Below, in pieces: positions 1 through 9,577 of a stretch of DNA of 64,000 bases (position 1 is the stretch's first letter; every line of letters begins with the position of its first letter). The position numbers and the translations under genes were made by a program. The notes beneath the pieces were generated by a model. It ran no database searches. It saw only the letters and a list, made by a program, of their open reading frames with translations, and was not told where the DNA came from. The stretch comes from Candidatus Desulfovibrio trichonymphae. GTDB lineage: Bacteria; Desulfobacterota; Desulfovibrionia; Desulfovibrionales; Desulfovibrionaceae. The stretch is from assembly GCF_002355955.1 (NCBI RefSeq), contig NZ_AP017368.1, forward strand, positions 1,200,001 through 1,264,000. Reading direction: 5' to 3'.

Positions 1-1
1 C

Positions 2-94
2 AAAGGCATGAACATTACCATTGTTACATCTGCCTCCACAGACAAGGAAGGAAAATTCCTTCTGGATAAGCTTGGCATGCCATTTCGCAAATAG
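2..94 (+). CDS. rplE: 50S ribosomal protein L5, C-terminal end (partial)
   Basis: Only the last 30 codons are in the window; the frame is open from the left edge to a TAG at 92-94. The readable end ([10 protein letters not shown], then [11 protein letters not shown]) matches the conserved C-terminus of L5, which binds 5S rRNA in the large subunit. It lies directly upstream of rpsN, the normal spc-operon order, which supports a call that would be weak from 30 residues alone. Confidence 0.9.
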   Translation, partial: KGMNITIVTSASTDKEGKFLLDKLGMPFRK

Positions 95-135
95 GCGTCA
101 CATGTGACGTCAATATTCTAGTCAGGAGTTTATGT

Positions 136-321
136 ATGTCGCGTACTTCGCTCGCAGTGAAGGCAAAGCGCAAGGCAAGGTTCAGTTCGCGCGCCTATAA
201 CCGTTGCCCGCTTTGCGGCCGTCCCAGGGCTTTTTTGCGCCAGTTCGGCGTCTGCCGGATCTGTTTTCGCAGTATGGCCCTGCGGGGTGAGCTGCCTGGC
301 GTTCGCAAGTCGAGCTGGTAG
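136..321 (+). CDS. rpsN: 30S ribosomal protein S14, zinc-binding type
   Basis: The 61-residue product is the short S14 form of the small-subunit head. It carries CPLC and CRIC pairs separated by a short loop, the four-cysteine zinc ribbon of the C+ type, and ends with the usual GVRKSSW. The ATG at 136 follows the ribosome-binding sequence caggag. It sits between rplE and rpsH as in other spc operons. The C+ form means the ribosome needs zinc here; whether a C- paralogue exists elsewhere cannot be seen. Confidence 0.97.
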   Translation: MSRTSLAVKAKRKARFSSRAYNRCPLCGRPRAFLRQFGVCRICFRSMALRGELPGVRKSSW

Positions 322-348
322 ACAATTTTATCAATTGAGGAGCATTCG

Positions 349-729
349 ATGTTGACAGATCCTATTGCGGATATGCTCACGCGCATTCGCAACGCGCATT
401 TGGCCCTGCATAAGGGAGTGAATGTGCCGCGCTCGAAGATGAAAGAATCGTTAGCCACCATCCTCAAGCGGGAGGGTTACGTCGAGGACGTTTCCGTGGC
501 AGACAACAATATTACCATCGCCCTCAAATACCGGAAAGGCAAACCGGCCATTCTTGGCCTGAAGCGCGTGAGCACGCCCGGCAGACGCGTATATGTGAAC
601 GCGCGGCAGATTCCCGGCGTGCAGAACGGCCTTGGAATATGCATTCTTTCCACATCCAGCGGCGTGCTGGACGGCATGACCGCCCATGAAAAGAAAGTGG
701 GCGGCGAACTCTTGTGTGAAATCTGGTAG
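349..729 (+). CDS. rpsH: 30S ribosomal protein S8
   Basis: 126 residues, normal family length. It begins MLTDPIADMLTRIRNA, the standard S8 start, and ends with the conserved GGELLCEIW. S8 binds the central domain of 16S rRNA and in many bacteria also represses the spc operon by binding its mRNA. A gaggag-type ribosome-binding site precedes the ATG. The stop lies 10 bases before rplF. Confidence 0.98.
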   Translation: MLTDPIADMLTRIRNAHLALHKGVNVPRSKMKESLATILKREGYVEDVSVADNNITIALKYRKGKPAILGLKRVSTPGRRVYVNARQIPGVQNGLGICILSTSSGVLDGMTAHEKKVGGELLCEIW

Positions 730-739
730 GCGGTGTCCC

Positions 740-1279
740 ATGTCCAGAATAGGAAAACTGCCCGTTCCCGTCCCGACAGGCGTTGACGTCGAAATCGGAA
801 CGGATGTTGTGGAAGTGAAAGGCCCCAAGGGTGTTTTGCAGACGCCCGTATGTTCTCTGCTCAAATATGAACTTGCTGACGGCAGGGTAACGCTGACCCG
901 CCTTGAAGAAACACGCCGGAGCCGGTCGCAGCACGGGTTACGCCGCACGCTTCTGGCGAATTGTATTGAAGGCGTGACTAAAGGCTTTTCAAAGGCGCTT
1001 GAGGTTATCGGCGTGGGGTATCGTGTTGCCGTTAAAGGCAATATTATAGAACTCGCTGTCGGGTATTCCCATCCGGTTGTTGTTGAACTGCCGGATGGGC
1101 TCAAAGCCGCAGCAGAGGGGCAGATGCTGACCATCAGCGGCATTGACAAAGAGCTGCTTGGTGAATTCGCCGCAAAAATCCGTCGTATCCGCAAGCCTGA
1201 GCCCTACAAGGGCAAGGGCATTAAATATGTGACAGAGACTGTCCGCCGTAAGGTCGGCAAGTCCGGCGGCAAGAAGTAG
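740..1279 (+). CDS. rplF: 50S ribosomal protein L6
   Basis: 179 residues from the ATG at 740 ([15 protein letters not shown]), the universal L6 N-terminus. The frame is open further upstream, but that part overlaps rpsH in another frame and has no L6 similarity, so the inner start is chosen. The C-terminal [12 protein letters not shown] block is the signature of L6, which sits near the factor-binding site of the 50S subunit. It is followed after 8 bases by rplR. Confidence 0.98.
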   Translation: MSRIGKLPVPVPTGVDVEIGTDVVEVKGPKGVLQTPVCSLLKYELADGRVTLTRLEETRRSRSQHGLRRTLLANCIEGVTKGFSKALEVIGVGYRVAVKGNIIELAVGYSHPVVVELPDGLKAAAEGQMLTISGIDKELLGEFAAKIRRIRKPEPYKGKGIKYVTETVRRKVGKSGGKK

Positions 1280-1287
1280 GGGGCGGT

Positions 1288-1647
1288 ATGAAGCTGACAA
1301 AGAATGAATCACGCCAGCGTCGCAAGATACGCATTCGAAAAAAAGTCAACGGCACGTCCGCACGTCCGCGCCTTGTGGTGTACAGGTCCAATCTGCATAT
1401 TTATGCACAGATTGTGAATGACCTGTCCGGAGCTACGCTTGCCAGTGCTTCTACATTGACGCTCTCCAAAACTGAAACGGGACTGCACTGCAATAAAAGC
1501 GGCGCGGAACGCGTGGGCAAGGAAATTGCCCGTTTGGCTGGGGAACAGAATATCACCCAGGTGGTGTTTGATCGCAACGGGTATCTTTATCACGGTCGCG
1601 TTAAGGCCGTAGCTGACAGCGCCCGCGAAGGCGGCTTGGAGTTCTGA
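1288..1647 (+). CDS. rplR: 50S ribosomal protein L18
   Basis: 119 residues. The N-terminus is basic ([12 protein letters not shown]), followed by the conserved [16 protein letters not shown] and, near the end, [14 protein letters not shown] and ARE-GGLEF. These are the standard L18 blocks that bind 5S rRNA together with L5. The gene begins 8 bases after rplF and stops one base before the ATG of rpsE, so the two are probably translationally coupled. Confidence 0.98.
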   Translation: MKLTKNESRQRRKIRIRKKVNGTSARPRLVVYRSNLHIYAQIVNDLSGATLASASTLTLSKTETGLHCNKSGAERVGKEIARLAGEQNITQVVFDRNGYLYHGRVKAVADSAREGGLEF

Positions 1648-1648
1648 T

Positions 1649-2161
1649 ATGCGTCAGGAAAATACGGAAAGCCAGCAGAATGAGCTGGGAGAAATCGAAA
1701 AAATTGTCTCCCTCAATCGCGTGGCGAAAGTTGTGAAGGGAGGCCGACGTTTCAGCTTCAGCGCTCTTGTCGTTGTCGGCGACGGCAAGGGCGGCGTCGG
1801 TTTTGGCCTGGGCAAAGCCCAAGAAGTGCCGGAAGCTTTGCGCAAGGCAACTGTCCGCGCGCGCAAAAACCGTGTTCGGGTGTCGCTTGTTGAGGGCACG
1901 CTGCCCTATGAGGTGCTTGGACGTTTCGGCGCGGGCCGGGTTATGCTAAAACCCGCCTCGGAAGGCACGGGCATTATAGCCGGCGGTGCTGTTCGTGCCG
2001 TGATGGAGGCCGTAGGCGTACGCGACGTGCTGGCCAAGGCCATAGGCACAAACAATCCGCATAATGTGCTTCGCGCCACCATGCAGGGTCTTGTCTCCTT
2101 GCGCAGTGCTGATGACGTTTCAACGTTGCGTGGCAAAAAGCTCGAAGCTCCGAGGAAGTAA
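1649..2161 (+). CDS. rpsE: 30S ribosomal protein S5
   Basis: 170 residues. An N-terminal double-stranded-RNA-binding-like S5 domain ([30 protein letters not shown]) is followed by the C-terminal domain ([20 protein letters not shown]). S5 works in decoding accuracy and translocation on the small subunit. The start directly follows the rplR stop, and rpmD follows after 2 bases. No deviation from the family is visible. Confidence 0.98.
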   Translation: MRQENTESQQNELGEIEKIVSLNRVAKVVKGGRRFSFSALVVVGDGKGGVGFGLGKAQEVPEALRKATVRARKNRVRVSLVEGTLPYEVLGRFGAGRVMLKPASEGTGIIAGGAVRAVMEAVGVRDVLAKAIGTNNPHNVLRATMQGLVSLRSADDVSTLRGKKLEAPRK

Positions 2162-2163
2162 CC

Positions 2164-2340
2164 ATGTCGGAAATCAAGGTAAAACTCATACGTTCGCGCA
2201 TAGGCGCGACCCCCACGCAGCGCGGGCTGCTTGATTCCCTCGGTCTCAAGCGCCGTGAAATGGTGAAGACCTTCAAAGACACTCCGGCAATCCGGGGTAT
2301 TGTTGATAAAATTTCGCACCTTGTGGCTGTTGTGGAATAG
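2164..2340 (+). CDS. rpmD: 50S ribosomal protein L30
   Basis: A 58-codon frame between rpsE and rplO. The product starts MSEIKVKLIRSRIG, continues with LGLKRREM and the typical IRGIVDKISHLV, and matches L30 in length and pattern. The ATG at 2164 lies two bases after the rpsE stop. L30 is a small 50S protein absent from some reduced genomes; here it is intact. Confidence 0.95.
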   Translation: MSEIKVKLIRSRIGATPTQRGLLDSLGLKRREMVKTFKDTPAIRGIVDKISHLVAVVE

Positions 2341-2362
2341 GCGGCCGTCTCAGGAGAATATC

Positions 2363-2827
2363 ATGCAACTGCACAATCTTTTTCCTTTTCCGGAAGAACG
2401 CAAGGCACGGCGACGCGTCGGAAGGGGCTCAGGCTCCGGTCTCGGATGCACGGCTGGCAAGGGGCACAAAGGCCAGAATGCCCGTTCCGGCGGCGGAGTG
2501 CGGCCTGGTTTTGAAGGCGGACAGATGCCCCTGCAACGCCGTCTGCCGAAACACGGCTTCAAGAACGCGCCGTTTAAGGTGACATACGACGTCATCAATC
2601 TGGACATGCTGATCGCAGCATTTGAGGGCAGAAACAGCATAACGCTTGACGACATTTACGCCCGTGGCCTTGCCCGTATCAGCGCGCCTGTGAAAATACT
2701 TTCACGCGGCGAGGTCAAGGAGCCCGTCACAGTGCAGGCCCATCGATTCAGCAGGGCTGCTGCAGAAAAAATTCGTCTGGCCGGTGGAACGGTGACTGAA
2801 CTGGAAGCGACGCAGGCTGCCGAATAG
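2363..2827 (+). CDS. rplO: 50S ribosomal protein L15
   Basis: 154 residues from the ATG at 2363 (MQLHNLFPFPEERKARRRVG), after a caggag ribosome-binding site. The Gly-rich GRGSGSGLGCTAGKGHKGQ and GFEGGQMPLQRRLPKHGF are diagnostic for L15, which is assembled late near the peptidyl transferase centre. The open frame upstream of 2363 is only a shadow of rpmD. secY begins 44 bases downstream. Confidence 0.98.
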   Translation: MQLHNLFPFPEERKARRRVGRGSGSGLGCTAGKGHKGQNARSGGGVRPGFEGGQMPLQRRLPKHGFKNAPFKVTYDVINLDMLIAAFEGRNSITLDDIYARGLARISAPVKILSRGEVKEPVTVQAHRFSRAAAEKIRLAGGTVTELEATQAAE

Positions 2828-2871
2828 CATTCGGCGGGACTCGTCTGTCATAAAACGAAAAAGAGACATAT

Positions 2872-4179
2872 ATGGTGGCAGATACGGCAAACACTGCGGC
2901 TCAGTCCGCCTTGGCAAAACGCCTTGGCTGGACTTTTTTGATTTTGTGCTGCTACCGCATAGGCGTCCATGTTCCAGTGCCCGGCGTGGACGCCGCTGCG
3001 CTGGCATCTTTTTTCGAGAACATGTCAGGCACGCTTTTCGGCCTTTTCGACATGTTCTCGGGCGGCGGGCTGAGCAATGTTTCCGTATTCGCGCTTGGCG
3101 TCATGCCTTATATCTCCGCGTCCATCATCATGCAGCTTTTGCAGGTTGTCAGCCCGGACATAAAGCGCATGGCGAAGGAAGAGGGTCAGGCCGGCCGCCG
3201 AAAGATCACGCAATATACGCGATATCTCACTGTGTTGATTACACTTGTGCAGGGTCTGGGCATTGCTGTCGGTCTTGAAAACATGACAAGCCCCGTCGGC
3301 ACGCCGGTCGTCCTGATCCCGGGCTGGCATTTTCGCATGGTGACCATGATGACCTTCACAGCAGGCTCCGTGCTGGTAATGTGGCTTGGAGAACAAATAA
3401 CAGAGCGCGGCATTGGCAACGGCATCTCCCTGATCATTTTTTGCGGCATTGTGGTGGGCATTCCACGCGGCATTATCCAGTCTTTCGCCCTGATCCGGGC
3501 TGGAGACATGAGCGTCTTCATGGCGATTCTGATTGTTGTTTTTATGGCCGCGGTGACGGTGTGCATTGTTTTTGTGGAACGCGCGCAACGGCGTATACCC
3601 ATCAGTTACGCCAAACGTCAGATTGGACGCAAGATGTTCGGCGGGCAAAATTCACATCTGCCTTTGCGCCTGAACACAGCTGGCGTCATACCTCCTATTT
3701 TTGCTTCTTCGCTCCTGCTTTTTCCCGCTACAATCGGCCAATTTTCCTCCAACGAATATGTCAAGCGCGCTGCCGAAATTTTTTCTCCCCAAGGGTTGGC
3801 CTATAATGTTCTTTATGTGGCCCTCATTTTCTTCTTCTGCTATTTTTATACGGCGATTATTTTCGATCCCAAAGACATGGCTGAAAATCTAAAAAAAACA
3901 GGTGGTTTTATCCCAGGCATCAGACCTGGCGAAAAAACGCAACAATATGTCGATGTCGTGCTTTCGCGACTCACGCTCTCCGGTGCAGTCTATATTTCTG
4001 TTGTTGCGCTTCTGCCCATGTTTTTAATCAACAATTTCAACGTGCCTTTTTATTTCGGCGGAACAAGCCTTCTCATCTTTGTCGGCGTGGCAATGGACTT
4101 TATGAATCAGGTTGAATCGCATATGATTTCAAATCAGTATCAGGGCCTGATGCACAAGGCGCGCAAAGCCGGAAAATAA
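2872..4179 (+). CDS. secY: Preprotein translocase subunit SecY
   Basis: 435 residues with about ten membrane segments; it forms the protein-conducting pore of the Sec translocon with SecE and SecG. Recognisable blocks are YRIGVHVPVPGVD in the first segment, GGLSNVSVFALGVMPYISAS (plug and TM2 region), MWLGEQITERGIGNGISL, PLRLNTAGVIPPIFASS and the C-terminal loop with GIRPGEKTQQY. Length and order are normal. The gene follows rplO and precedes map, as in Desulfovibrio. Confidence 0.98.
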   Translation: MVADTANTAAQSALAKRLGWTFLILCCYRIGVHVPVPGVDAAALASFFENMSGTLFGLFDMFSGGGLSNVSVFALGVMPYISASIIMQLLQVVSPDIKRMAKEEGQAGRRKITQYTRYLTVLITLVQGLGIAVGLENMTSPVGTPVVLIPGWHFRMVTMMTFTAGSVLVMWLGEQITERGIGNGISLIIFCGIVVGIPRGIIQSFALIRAGDMSVFMAILIVVFMAAVTVCIVFVERAQRRIPISYAKRQIGRKMFGGQNSHLPLRLNTAGVIPPIFASSLLLFPATIGQFSSNEYVKRAAEIFSPQGLAYNVLYVALIFFFCYFYTAIIFDPKDMAENLKKTGGFIPGIRPGEKTQQYVDVVLSRLTLSGAVYISVVALLPMFLINNFNVPFYFGGTSLLIFVGVAMDFMNQVESHMISNQYQGLMHKARKAGK

Positions 4180-4203
4180 TATTGCGCCTGCGCGACATGT
4201 GGC

Positions 4204-4998
4204 ATGAAAAAAAATCATGGCGTATTCATTAAAAATGCACGGGAAGTTGCCTGCCTTGCCGAGGCCAACTGTATAGTGGCCAATATTCTTGATGCGGCGG
4301 GCGACATTGTGGCGCCGGGTCTTCCAACTATTCGTTTTGAAGAACTCGCGCGCGATATGTGCGCTGATTGCCGTGTCAGGCCTGCCTTTCTCGGATATTA
4401 CGGCTATCCGTACGCCATATGCTGCTCGGTGAACGAGCAGGTAGTGCACGGCTTCCCCTCGGCCCGGCGACTTGAGGAAGGAGATATTGTCAGTATTGAT
4501 ATGGGTGTGATTTTTGACGGTTTTGTGGGGGATGCGGCCCGCACCTGGCCGGTAGGCAGCGTGAGCGCCGCGCACATGGAACTTATGCGCGTCACTGAAA
4601 ACAGTCTCTATATGGGAATTGAGCAGGCGCGGCCCGGCAACAATGTGTATGATATCGGCGCGGCGGTGCAGAGATATGTGGAAGCGCACGGTTTCAACGT
4701 TGTGCGCCGTTTTGTCGGTCACGGCGTGGGCGCGAAAATGCACGAAAAACCTGAAGTGCCTAACTTCCGGCCCACCGCGCACGGCGTGACGCTGCAAAAC
4801 GGCATGGTTATCGCTATTGAGCCCATGGTTACAGCCGGTACGTATGAAGTGGATATTTTGGAGGACAAGTGGACGGCCGTTACCCGTGATGGCAAGTATG
4901 CCGCCCATTTTGAGCACAGTGTGGTGATAACGCAAATGGGGCCAAGAATATTGAGTATTTCAGACCGAGATCTCAATCGTCATATAATTAGCGCTTGA
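4204..4998 (+). CDS. map: Methionine aminopeptidase, type I
   Basis: 264 residues. It removes the initiator methionine from new proteins. The pita-bread fold motifs are present: NEQVVHGFPS with the substrate-binding His, VSIDMGVIFDGFVGDAART with two metal-ligand Asp residues, RRFVGHGVGAKMHEKP with the ligand His, IAIEPMV and SVVI at the end. There is no N-terminal zinc-finger extension, so it is the type Ia form. adk, found at this place in many bacteria, is absent; this matches the Desulfovibrio arrangement. Confidence 0.96.
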   Translation: MKKNHGVFIKNAREVACLAEANCIVANILDAAGDIVAPGLPTIRFEELARDMCADCRVRPAFLGYYGYPYAICCSVNEQVVHGFPSARRLEEGDIVSIDMGVIFDGFVGDAARTWPVGSVSAAHMELMRVTENSLYMGIEQARPGNNVYDIGAAVQRYVEAHGFNVVRRFVGHGVGAKMHEKPEVPNFRPTAHGVTLQNGMVIAIEPMVTAGTYEVDILEDKWTAVTRDGKYAAHFEHSVVITQMGPRILSISDRDLNRHIISA

Positions 4999-5081
4999 CA
5001 AAACAGACAAAGACGGACAAGTTAATCTGTTCGTGCCCTGTTTTGTCGGCGTGCCGCTGAATGCCTATATTTGGAGATATT

Positions 5082-5195
5082 ATGAAAGTAAGACCTTCTG
5101 TCAAAAAAATATGCCCCAAGTGTAAGCTTATTCGGCGCAAAGGAGTGCTTCGAGTTATCTGTGAAAACCCCCGGCACAAGCAGCGCCAGGGCTAG
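5082..5195 (+). CDS. rpmJ: 50S ribosomal protein L36
   Basis: A 37-codon frame starting [20 protein letters not shown]. It holds the CxxC...C...H zinc ribbon (Cys11, Cys14, Cys27, His32), so it is the zinc-binding form. A ggagatatt ribosome-binding site precedes the ATG. It lies between map and rpsM and is too short for most ORF filters. infA, often next to it in other phyla, is not present. Confidence 0.96.
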   Translation: MKVRPSVKKICPKCKLIRRKGVLRVICENPRHKQRQG

Positions 5196-5210
5196 GGCAG
5201 GAGAGAATCT

Positions 5211-5579
5211 GTGGCGAGAATAGCAGGCGTTGATTTGCCGCGCGGCAAAAGGGTGGACATTGCGCTCACCTATATCTACGGCATAGGCCGCACGACGGCC
5301 CTGAAAATACTGGACACCACCGGCGTCAACTGGGAGAGAAGCATTGATGACCTTTCCACGGACGAAGTGAACGAAATCCGCAAGGTGCTTGAACAGCACT
5401 ACAAGGTGGAAGGCGATTTGCGCCGTGAAATTTCAGGCAGCACCAAACGCCTTATGGATATCGGTTGCTATCGCGGTCTGCGCCACAGGCGCGGTCTTCC
5501 TGCGCGCGGTCAGCGCACGCACACCAATGCTCGTACCCGAAAGGGTCCGCGGCGCGGCGCTGTAGGCAAAAAGAAGTAA
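5211..5579 (+). CDS. rpsM: 30S ribosomal protein S13
   Basis: 122 residues, starting with GTG at 5211 after a caggagag ribosome-binding site. The product [20 protein letters not shown] is the standard S13 start, and the C-terminus [16 protein letters not shown] is the conserved basic tail that contacts tRNA and 16S rRNA in the head of the 30S subunit. No in-frame ATG nearby would fit, so the GTG start is well supported. Confidence 0.98.
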   Translation: MARIAGVDLPRGKRVDIALTYIYGIGRTTALKILDTTGVNWERSIDDLSTDEVNEIRKVLEQHYKVEGDLRREISGSTKRLMDIGCYRGLRHRRGLPARGQRTHTNARTRKGPRRGAVGKKK

Positions 5580-5620
5580 CTTTGTTTGCGTAATTTTTTA
5601 GCCAGATTGAGGGGCTAGAC

Positions 5621-6010
5621 ATGGCAAGACCCAGAAAAGTGGTCAAAAAGAAGGGAAAAAAGAACATTCCGGTGGGCATGGTCCACATTCAGGCTTCGTT
5701 CAACAATACGATCATAACGTTTACCGACACGCGCGGCAACGCGATCTCGTGGGCGTCTTCCGGGCAGAGCGGTTTTAAAGGTTCGCGCAAGTCCACTCCT
5801 TTTGCCGCGCAAGTGGCCGCCGAAACTGCGGCACGCAAGGCGCAGGACAACGGCATGCGTACAGTCGGCGTGTATGTAAGAGGTCCGGGTTTCGGTCGTG
5901 AGGCCGCCATGCGGGCAATCGCTTCAGTGGGTTTCCGTGTAGCTTTTATTCGCGATGTAACGCCTATTCCGCACAATGGTTGCAGGCCGCCGAAACGTCG
6001 CCGCGTATAA
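5621..6010 (+). CDS. rpsK: 30S ribosomal protein S11
   Basis: 129 residues with the S11 blocks [48 protein letters not shown] and the terminal [14 protein letters not shown]11 helps form the platform of the small subunit and the mRNA exit cleft. A gaggggc ribosome-binding region precedes the ATG. It stands between rpsM and rpsD as in all alpha operons. Confidence 0.98.
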   Translation: MARPRKVVKKKGKKNIPVGMVHIQASFNNTIITFTDTRGNAISWASSGQSGFKGSRKSTPFAAQVAAETAARKAQDNGMRTVGVYVRGPGFGREAAMRAIASVGFRVAFIRDVTPIPHNGCRPPKRRRV

Positions 6011-6059
6011 TTTTTTGCCTATGTCATGGCTTTTGTATTGCTAATGTAAGAGGATTTCC

Positions 6060-6686
6060 ATGGCCAAATATATTGAAGCTAAATGCCGTATCTGCCGCCG
6101 TGAGGGTTGTAAACTTTTTTTGAAAGGCGACCGCTGTTTTACAGACAAATGCGCCTATGATCGTCGCCCGTATGCCCCCGGCCAGCACGGCAGGGCGCGC
6201 AAAAAGGTCAGCGACTACGCTGTGCAGCTGCGTGAAAAGCAGAAAACCCGTCGTGCGTACGGCGTTCTTGAATGTCAATTTCGCGGCTATTTTGAGAAAG
6301 CTGAAATGCAGAAAGGTGTTACGGGCGCCAATCTGCTTTTCATGCTTGAGCGGCGTCTGGACAATGTGGTTTACCGCCTTGGTTTCGCCAATTCGCGCAA
6401 TCAGGCTCGGCAGCTTGTCCGTCACGGCATTTTTACGCTGAACGGCCACAGAGTGACGATTCCCTCTTTGCAGGTGAAGGTGGGGGATATAGTCGCAGTG
6501 CCTGAAAAAAATCGTAAAATCTCTGTCCTTGCCGAAGCGCAGGAAGTGATTGCTCGACGCGGTTGCCCCGCTTGGCTGGAGGCCCTCGGTGCTGATTTTA
6601 GAGGAACTGTCAAGGCTTTGCCGCAGCGCGACGACATTCAGTTTCCTGTCAATGAGCAATTGATTGTCGAACTTTATTCGAAATAA
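6060..6686 (+). CDS. rpsD: 30S ribosomal protein S4
   Basis: 208 residues. The N-terminal part carries four cysteines (CRICRREGC, then C and C around residue 29-34), the zinc-binding S4 type. The S4 RNA-binding domain begins near residue 98 with [15 protein letters not shown], followed by [15 protein letters not shown]4 nucleates 30S assembly and in many bacteria represses the alpha operon. rpoA starts 11 bases after the stop. Confidence 0.98.
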   Translation: MAKYIEAKCRICRREGCKLFLKGDRCFTDKCAYDRRPYAPGQHGRARKKVSDYAVQLREKQKTRRAYGVLECQFRGYFEKAEMQKGVTGANLLFMLERRLDNVVYRLGFANSRNQARQLVRHGIFTLNGHRVTIPSLQVKVGDIVAVPEKNRKISVLAEAQEVIARRGCPAWLEALGADFRGTVKALPQRDDIQFPVNEQLIVELYSK

Positions 6687-6697
6687 GCGGGGGACGC

Positions 6698-7741
6698 ATG
6701 CTTATCAAACAGGGAGAACGTCTTATAAACGCGCGCAACTGGTCGGAGCTTGTCAAACCGGAACGGATTGTGCGCGATGAAGAAATTGCTGACGGCATGC
6801 ACGGCAAATTTGTTTGCGAGCCGCTTGAGAGGGGCTACGGCACCACCATCGGCAATGCACTGCGGCGTGTTCTTCTGGCGTCTTTGCAAGGCTCGGCCTT
6901 TGTTGCTGCGAAAATTATCGGTGTGCAGCATGAGTTCACCACGATTCACGGCGTGCTGGAGGATATTACCGATGTAGTGCTCAATCTGAAGCAGGTGCGC
7001 CTGCGTATGGATACCGTCGAGCCGCAGCGTTTGACTTTGCGGAGAGGAACAAAGGGCCCGGTGACTGCAGGACAGATTACGACAAACCAGCATGTGGAAA
7101 TTTTAAATCCGGCGCAGCATATTGCTACGCTCACAGAAGATACTGTGCTGGAAATGGAACTTGAAGCGCGCATGGGCAAGGGCTATGTATCTGCGGATAT
7201 GCATGAAGGTCTTTCTGATGAAATCGGCATAATCAGGCTGGATTCAAGTTTTGCGCCTGTGCGCAAAGTCGCCTACAGTGTGGAGCAGGCCCGCGTTGGT
7301 CAGATGACAAATTATGACCGTCTTATCCTTGAAGTCTGGACTGACGGCTCGTTGCCCCCTGAAGACGCCATCGCTTACAGCGCTAAAATTATCAAGGATC
7401 AGATTTCCGTCTTTATCAATTTTGACGACCGCGTTCCCGGCGATATGGAGCGGGCCGGCGGCGGCGGCGGTGAAGTGAACGAATCTCTGTTCAAGCATAT
7501 TGATGATCTTGAACTTTCTGTTCGTGCTACCAACTGTCTGCGAAGCATCAATATATCTCTGGTGGGCGAGCTGGTGCAGCGCTCTGAAGCCGAGATGCTG
7601 AGAACAAGAAATTTTGGTCGCAAGTCGCTGGATGAAATCAAGGACGTGCTTATAGAAATGGGCCTTGATTTTGAAATGAAAATTGACAATTTTGAAAAGA
7701 AATATCAGGAACATAAAAGGAAACAGCAAAATGAGGCATAG
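6698..7741 (+). CDS. rpoA: DNA-directed RNA polymerase alpha subunit
   Basis: 347 residues. The N-terminal assembly domain has [20 protein letters not shown] and the C-terminal domain (about residues 255-330) has [18 protein letters not shown] and [15 protein letters not shown], the part that contacts UP elements and activators. Length is normal for delta-proteobacteria. The stop overlaps the ATG of rplQ by 11 bases, so the last two genes of the operon are coupled. Confidence 0.98.
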   Translation: MLIKQGERLINARNWSELVKPERIVRDEEIADGMHGKFVCEPLERGYGTTIGNALRRVLLASLQGSAFVAAKIIGVQHEFTTIHGVLEDITDVVLNLKQVRLRMDTVEPQRLTLRRGTKGPVTAGQITTNQHVEILNPAQHIATLTEDTVLEMELEARMGKGYVSADMHEGLSDEIGIIRLDSSFAPVRKVAYSVEQARVGQMTNYDRLILEVWTDGSLPPEDAIAYSAKIIKDQISVFINFDDRVPGDMERAGGGGGEVNESLFKHIDDLELSVRATNCLRSINISLVGELVQRSEAEMLRTRNFGRKSLDEIKDVLIEMGLDFEMKIDNFEKKYQEHKRKQQNEA

Positions 7742-8156
7742 CAATTCCGGCAGGAAATTTTCGCGCACGCCCGCGCACCGTAAGGCTCTGTTGCACAATC
7801 TTGCCAAGGCTCTGCTGATCCACGGCAAAATCCGTACAACGGAAATGAAAGCCAAGGAACTGCGCAGAGTTGTGGAACCTCTTATAACGCTTGCAAAGCA
7901 CAATGATCTGCATGCCCGTCGACAGGCGTATCGTGTGCTCAACGAACATTCCTTGGTAAAACGGCTTTTTGACGAAATCGGGCCGATTTTTGCGGGTGTG
8001 CCCGGCGGTTATACGCGTGTATTCAAACTGGCCATGCCGCGCAGGGGAGACAACGCCCCCATGGCGGTTATTGAATTTTCGCGCACCGCCGCCGGGATGA
8101 CGCCAAACGCAAAAACTGTCAAACCGGCAAAAAAGGCGCCTTCTACCATTGAATGA
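7731..8156 (+). CDS. rplQ: 50S ribosomal protein L17
   Basis: 141 residues from the ATG at 7731 ([20 protein letters not shown]), inside the end of rpoA. The L17 blocks [18 protein letters not shown] and [19 protein letters not shown] are clear; the last ~20 residues are a Lys/Ala-rich tail. The open frame upstream of 7731 belongs to rpoA in another frame. It is the last gene of the ribosomal cluster. Confidence 0.97.
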   Translation: MRHSNSGRKFSRTPAHRKALLHNLAKALLIHGKIRTTEMKAKELRRVVEPLITLAKHNDLHARRQAYRVLNEHSLVKRLFDEIGPIFAGVPGGYTRVFKLAMPRRGDNAPMAVIEFSRTAAGMTPNAKTVKPAKKAPSTIE

Positions 8157-8180
8157 CACGGGGTTGCGCTTTATCAGCTT

Positions 8181-8212
8181 GAGTGGGCATAAAATCTTTT
8201 GCATGCCCGCTC
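8181..8212 (+). terminator. Hairpin between rplQ and selD, possible weak terminator
   Basis: A 10-base arm at 8181-8190 pairs with 8203-8212 with one mismatch, around a 12-base loop. It lies 25 bases after the rplQ stop and could end or attenuate the ribosomal operon. There is no run of T after the right arm, so a classical intrinsic terminator is not shown. Confidence 0.35.
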
Positions 8213-8240
8213 TGGTTGCCTGTGCAACGGGAATTTCGTC

Positions 8241-9296
8241 ATGAATCTGCTGGAAAAAGCGCGCGCCGCCGGCTGTGCGGCAAAGTTGGCTTCAGAGGAT
8301 CTGGAACGGCTTTTGAATGGACTCGCAGGGGAAGGCCGGCCTGATCTGGAGTCCCGCGTCCTTTCCGGACGCGCCTACCATGAAGACGCTGTGGCTGTTG
8401 CCGCGCCGCAGGGCAAAGCTTTAGTGCAGACAGTGGATTTTTTAACGCCCATTGTCAACAATGCTTTTGCCTTTGGCCGCATTGCAGCCGCCAACGCCCT
8501 TTCAGACGTGTACGCCATGGGCGGCGAACCGTGGTGCGCCATAAATGTCGCCTGCTTTCCGCTCGCCTTGGCCAAGGACGACCCTGATATTCTGGTCAGC
8601 ATTCTGCGCGGCGGTCTGGACGCGCTGAATGAGGCGGGTGCCGTGCTCGCCGGCGGACACACCGTGCAGGATGAAGAGCTGAAGTATGGCTTGGCCGTCA
8701 CAGGCGTGATTGATCCTGAACATATGGCAGTCAACAGCGGTCTGCAGGCAGGGCACCTGCTTGTGCTGACGAAACCGCTCGGCGTCGGAATACTGGCTAC
8801 GGCTATCAAAACCGGCTTTGACGGTGCTGAAGAAAGCGAGGCGGAACTCGTGCGCTGGTGCGGTCGTCTGAACAACGTGGCAGGAGCGCTGATCCGGAAT
8901 TTGAAACTGCCTGCTGCGACGGATGTTACCGGCTTTGGTCTGGGCGGGCATATTCTGGAAATGGCCTTTGCTTCCGGCGTTTGCGTGGAGATTGATACGG
9001 CCGCCCTGCCGTTGTTGCCGCGTGTCCTGCGTTACGCGCGCGATGGCCTTATCCCCGCCGGGAGCCATGTCAACCGCAAGTACCGGCGTCGTGCCGTCCT
9101 GGCGGTTAATGATATCGATGATGCCCTGGAAAGTGTGATTTTTGACGCTCAGACTTCAGGGGGGCTTTTGTTGGCTTTGCCTCCTAGACTGCTCGACAGG
9201 GGGCGCGATTTTCTTCTTGCCGGAGGCGATCTGGCGTGCGTTGTCGGCAAAGTGCTGCCGCCGCGCAACGACGGCAAAGCATTGCTGCTCAGGTAA
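8241..9296 (+). CDS. selD: Selenide, water dikinase (selenophosphate synthetase), Cys form
   Basis: 351 residues from the ATG at 8241. SelD makes selenophosphate from selenide and ATP for selenocysteine and selenouridine synthesis. The N-terminal AAGCAAKLASEDLERLL holds the catalytic Cys and Lys; the position where other organisms use Sec is Cys here, so no recoding is needed. Further AIR-synthase-fold motifs are FGRIAAANALSDVYAMGG, AGGHTV and ATDVTGFGLGGHILEMA. The frame is open up to 8199, but that part has no family similarity and the Cys/Lys block is normally near the N-terminus. It implies selenoproteins elsewhere in the genome. Confidence 0.93.
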   Translation: MNLLEKARAAGCAAKLASEDLERLLNGLAGEGRPDLESRVLSGRAYHEDAVAVAAPQGKALVQTVDFLTPIVNNAFAFGRIAAANALSDVYAMGGEPWCAINVACFPLALAKDDPDILVSILRGGLDALNEAGAVLAGGHTVQDEELKYGLAVTGVIDPEHMAVNSGLQAGHLLVLTKPLGVGILATAIKTGFDGAEESEAELVRWCGRLNNVAGALIRNLKLPAATDVTGFGLGGHILEMAFASGVCVEIDTAALPLLPRVLRYARDGLIPAGSHVNRKYRRRAVLAVNDIDDALESVIFDAQTSGGLLLALPPRLLDRGRDFLLAGGDLACVVGKVLPPRNDGKALLLR

Positions 9297-9298
9297 TT

Positions 9299-9371
9299 CC
9301 ATATTGCTTCTTGCCTCGATTCCACGCAACAGTTGCTTAACCTTGCTCCACATTTTTTCAACAGGATTCAA
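9299..9371 (-). mobile_element. IS630-family transposase remnant (C-terminal part)
   Basis: On the minus strand about 24 codons read LNPVEKMWSKVKQLLRGIEA, the very typical C-terminal DDE-domain block of IS630 transposases (NPIE-W-K-K). Upstream of it the frame degenerates: the expected S-P-D-L before NP is lost and stop codons appear. No inverted repeats or other part of the element are visible. It is an old scrap directly against the selD stop. Confidence 0.6.
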
Positions 9372-9557
9372 ATACCCAATATCTCCCCGGCGGACAGTGG
9401 GCTGTCTGCTGTCAGCGCTTTCATGGGCATCGTATGGCCTTCATCCGACATGGGATTGAAATCCGGCCTTTTTTAAAATTCCTTTCCAGATAGCATCCCG
9501 GATTTTAGAGCTGTTTTTGCTCAATCTCAACAATGTAATATATTAATATTTTAGTAT
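9372..9557. other. AT-rich stretch without a recognisable gene
   Basis: Between the IS630 scrap and the MarR promoter region I see no coding frame with family similarity. A 20-base perfect AT palindrome begins directly after it at 9558-9577 (ATTATTTTTT and its complement). The stretch is probably decayed transposon DNA that grades into the upstream region of the marR gene. Confidence 0.4.
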
Positions 9558-9577
9558 ATTATTTTTTAAAAAATAAT

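Noticed and set aside
451-1194. 247-codon minus-strand frame across rpsH and rplF
   Set aside because: It is antisense to two ribosomal genes with complete family signatures and has Ser/Pro-rich shadow composition.
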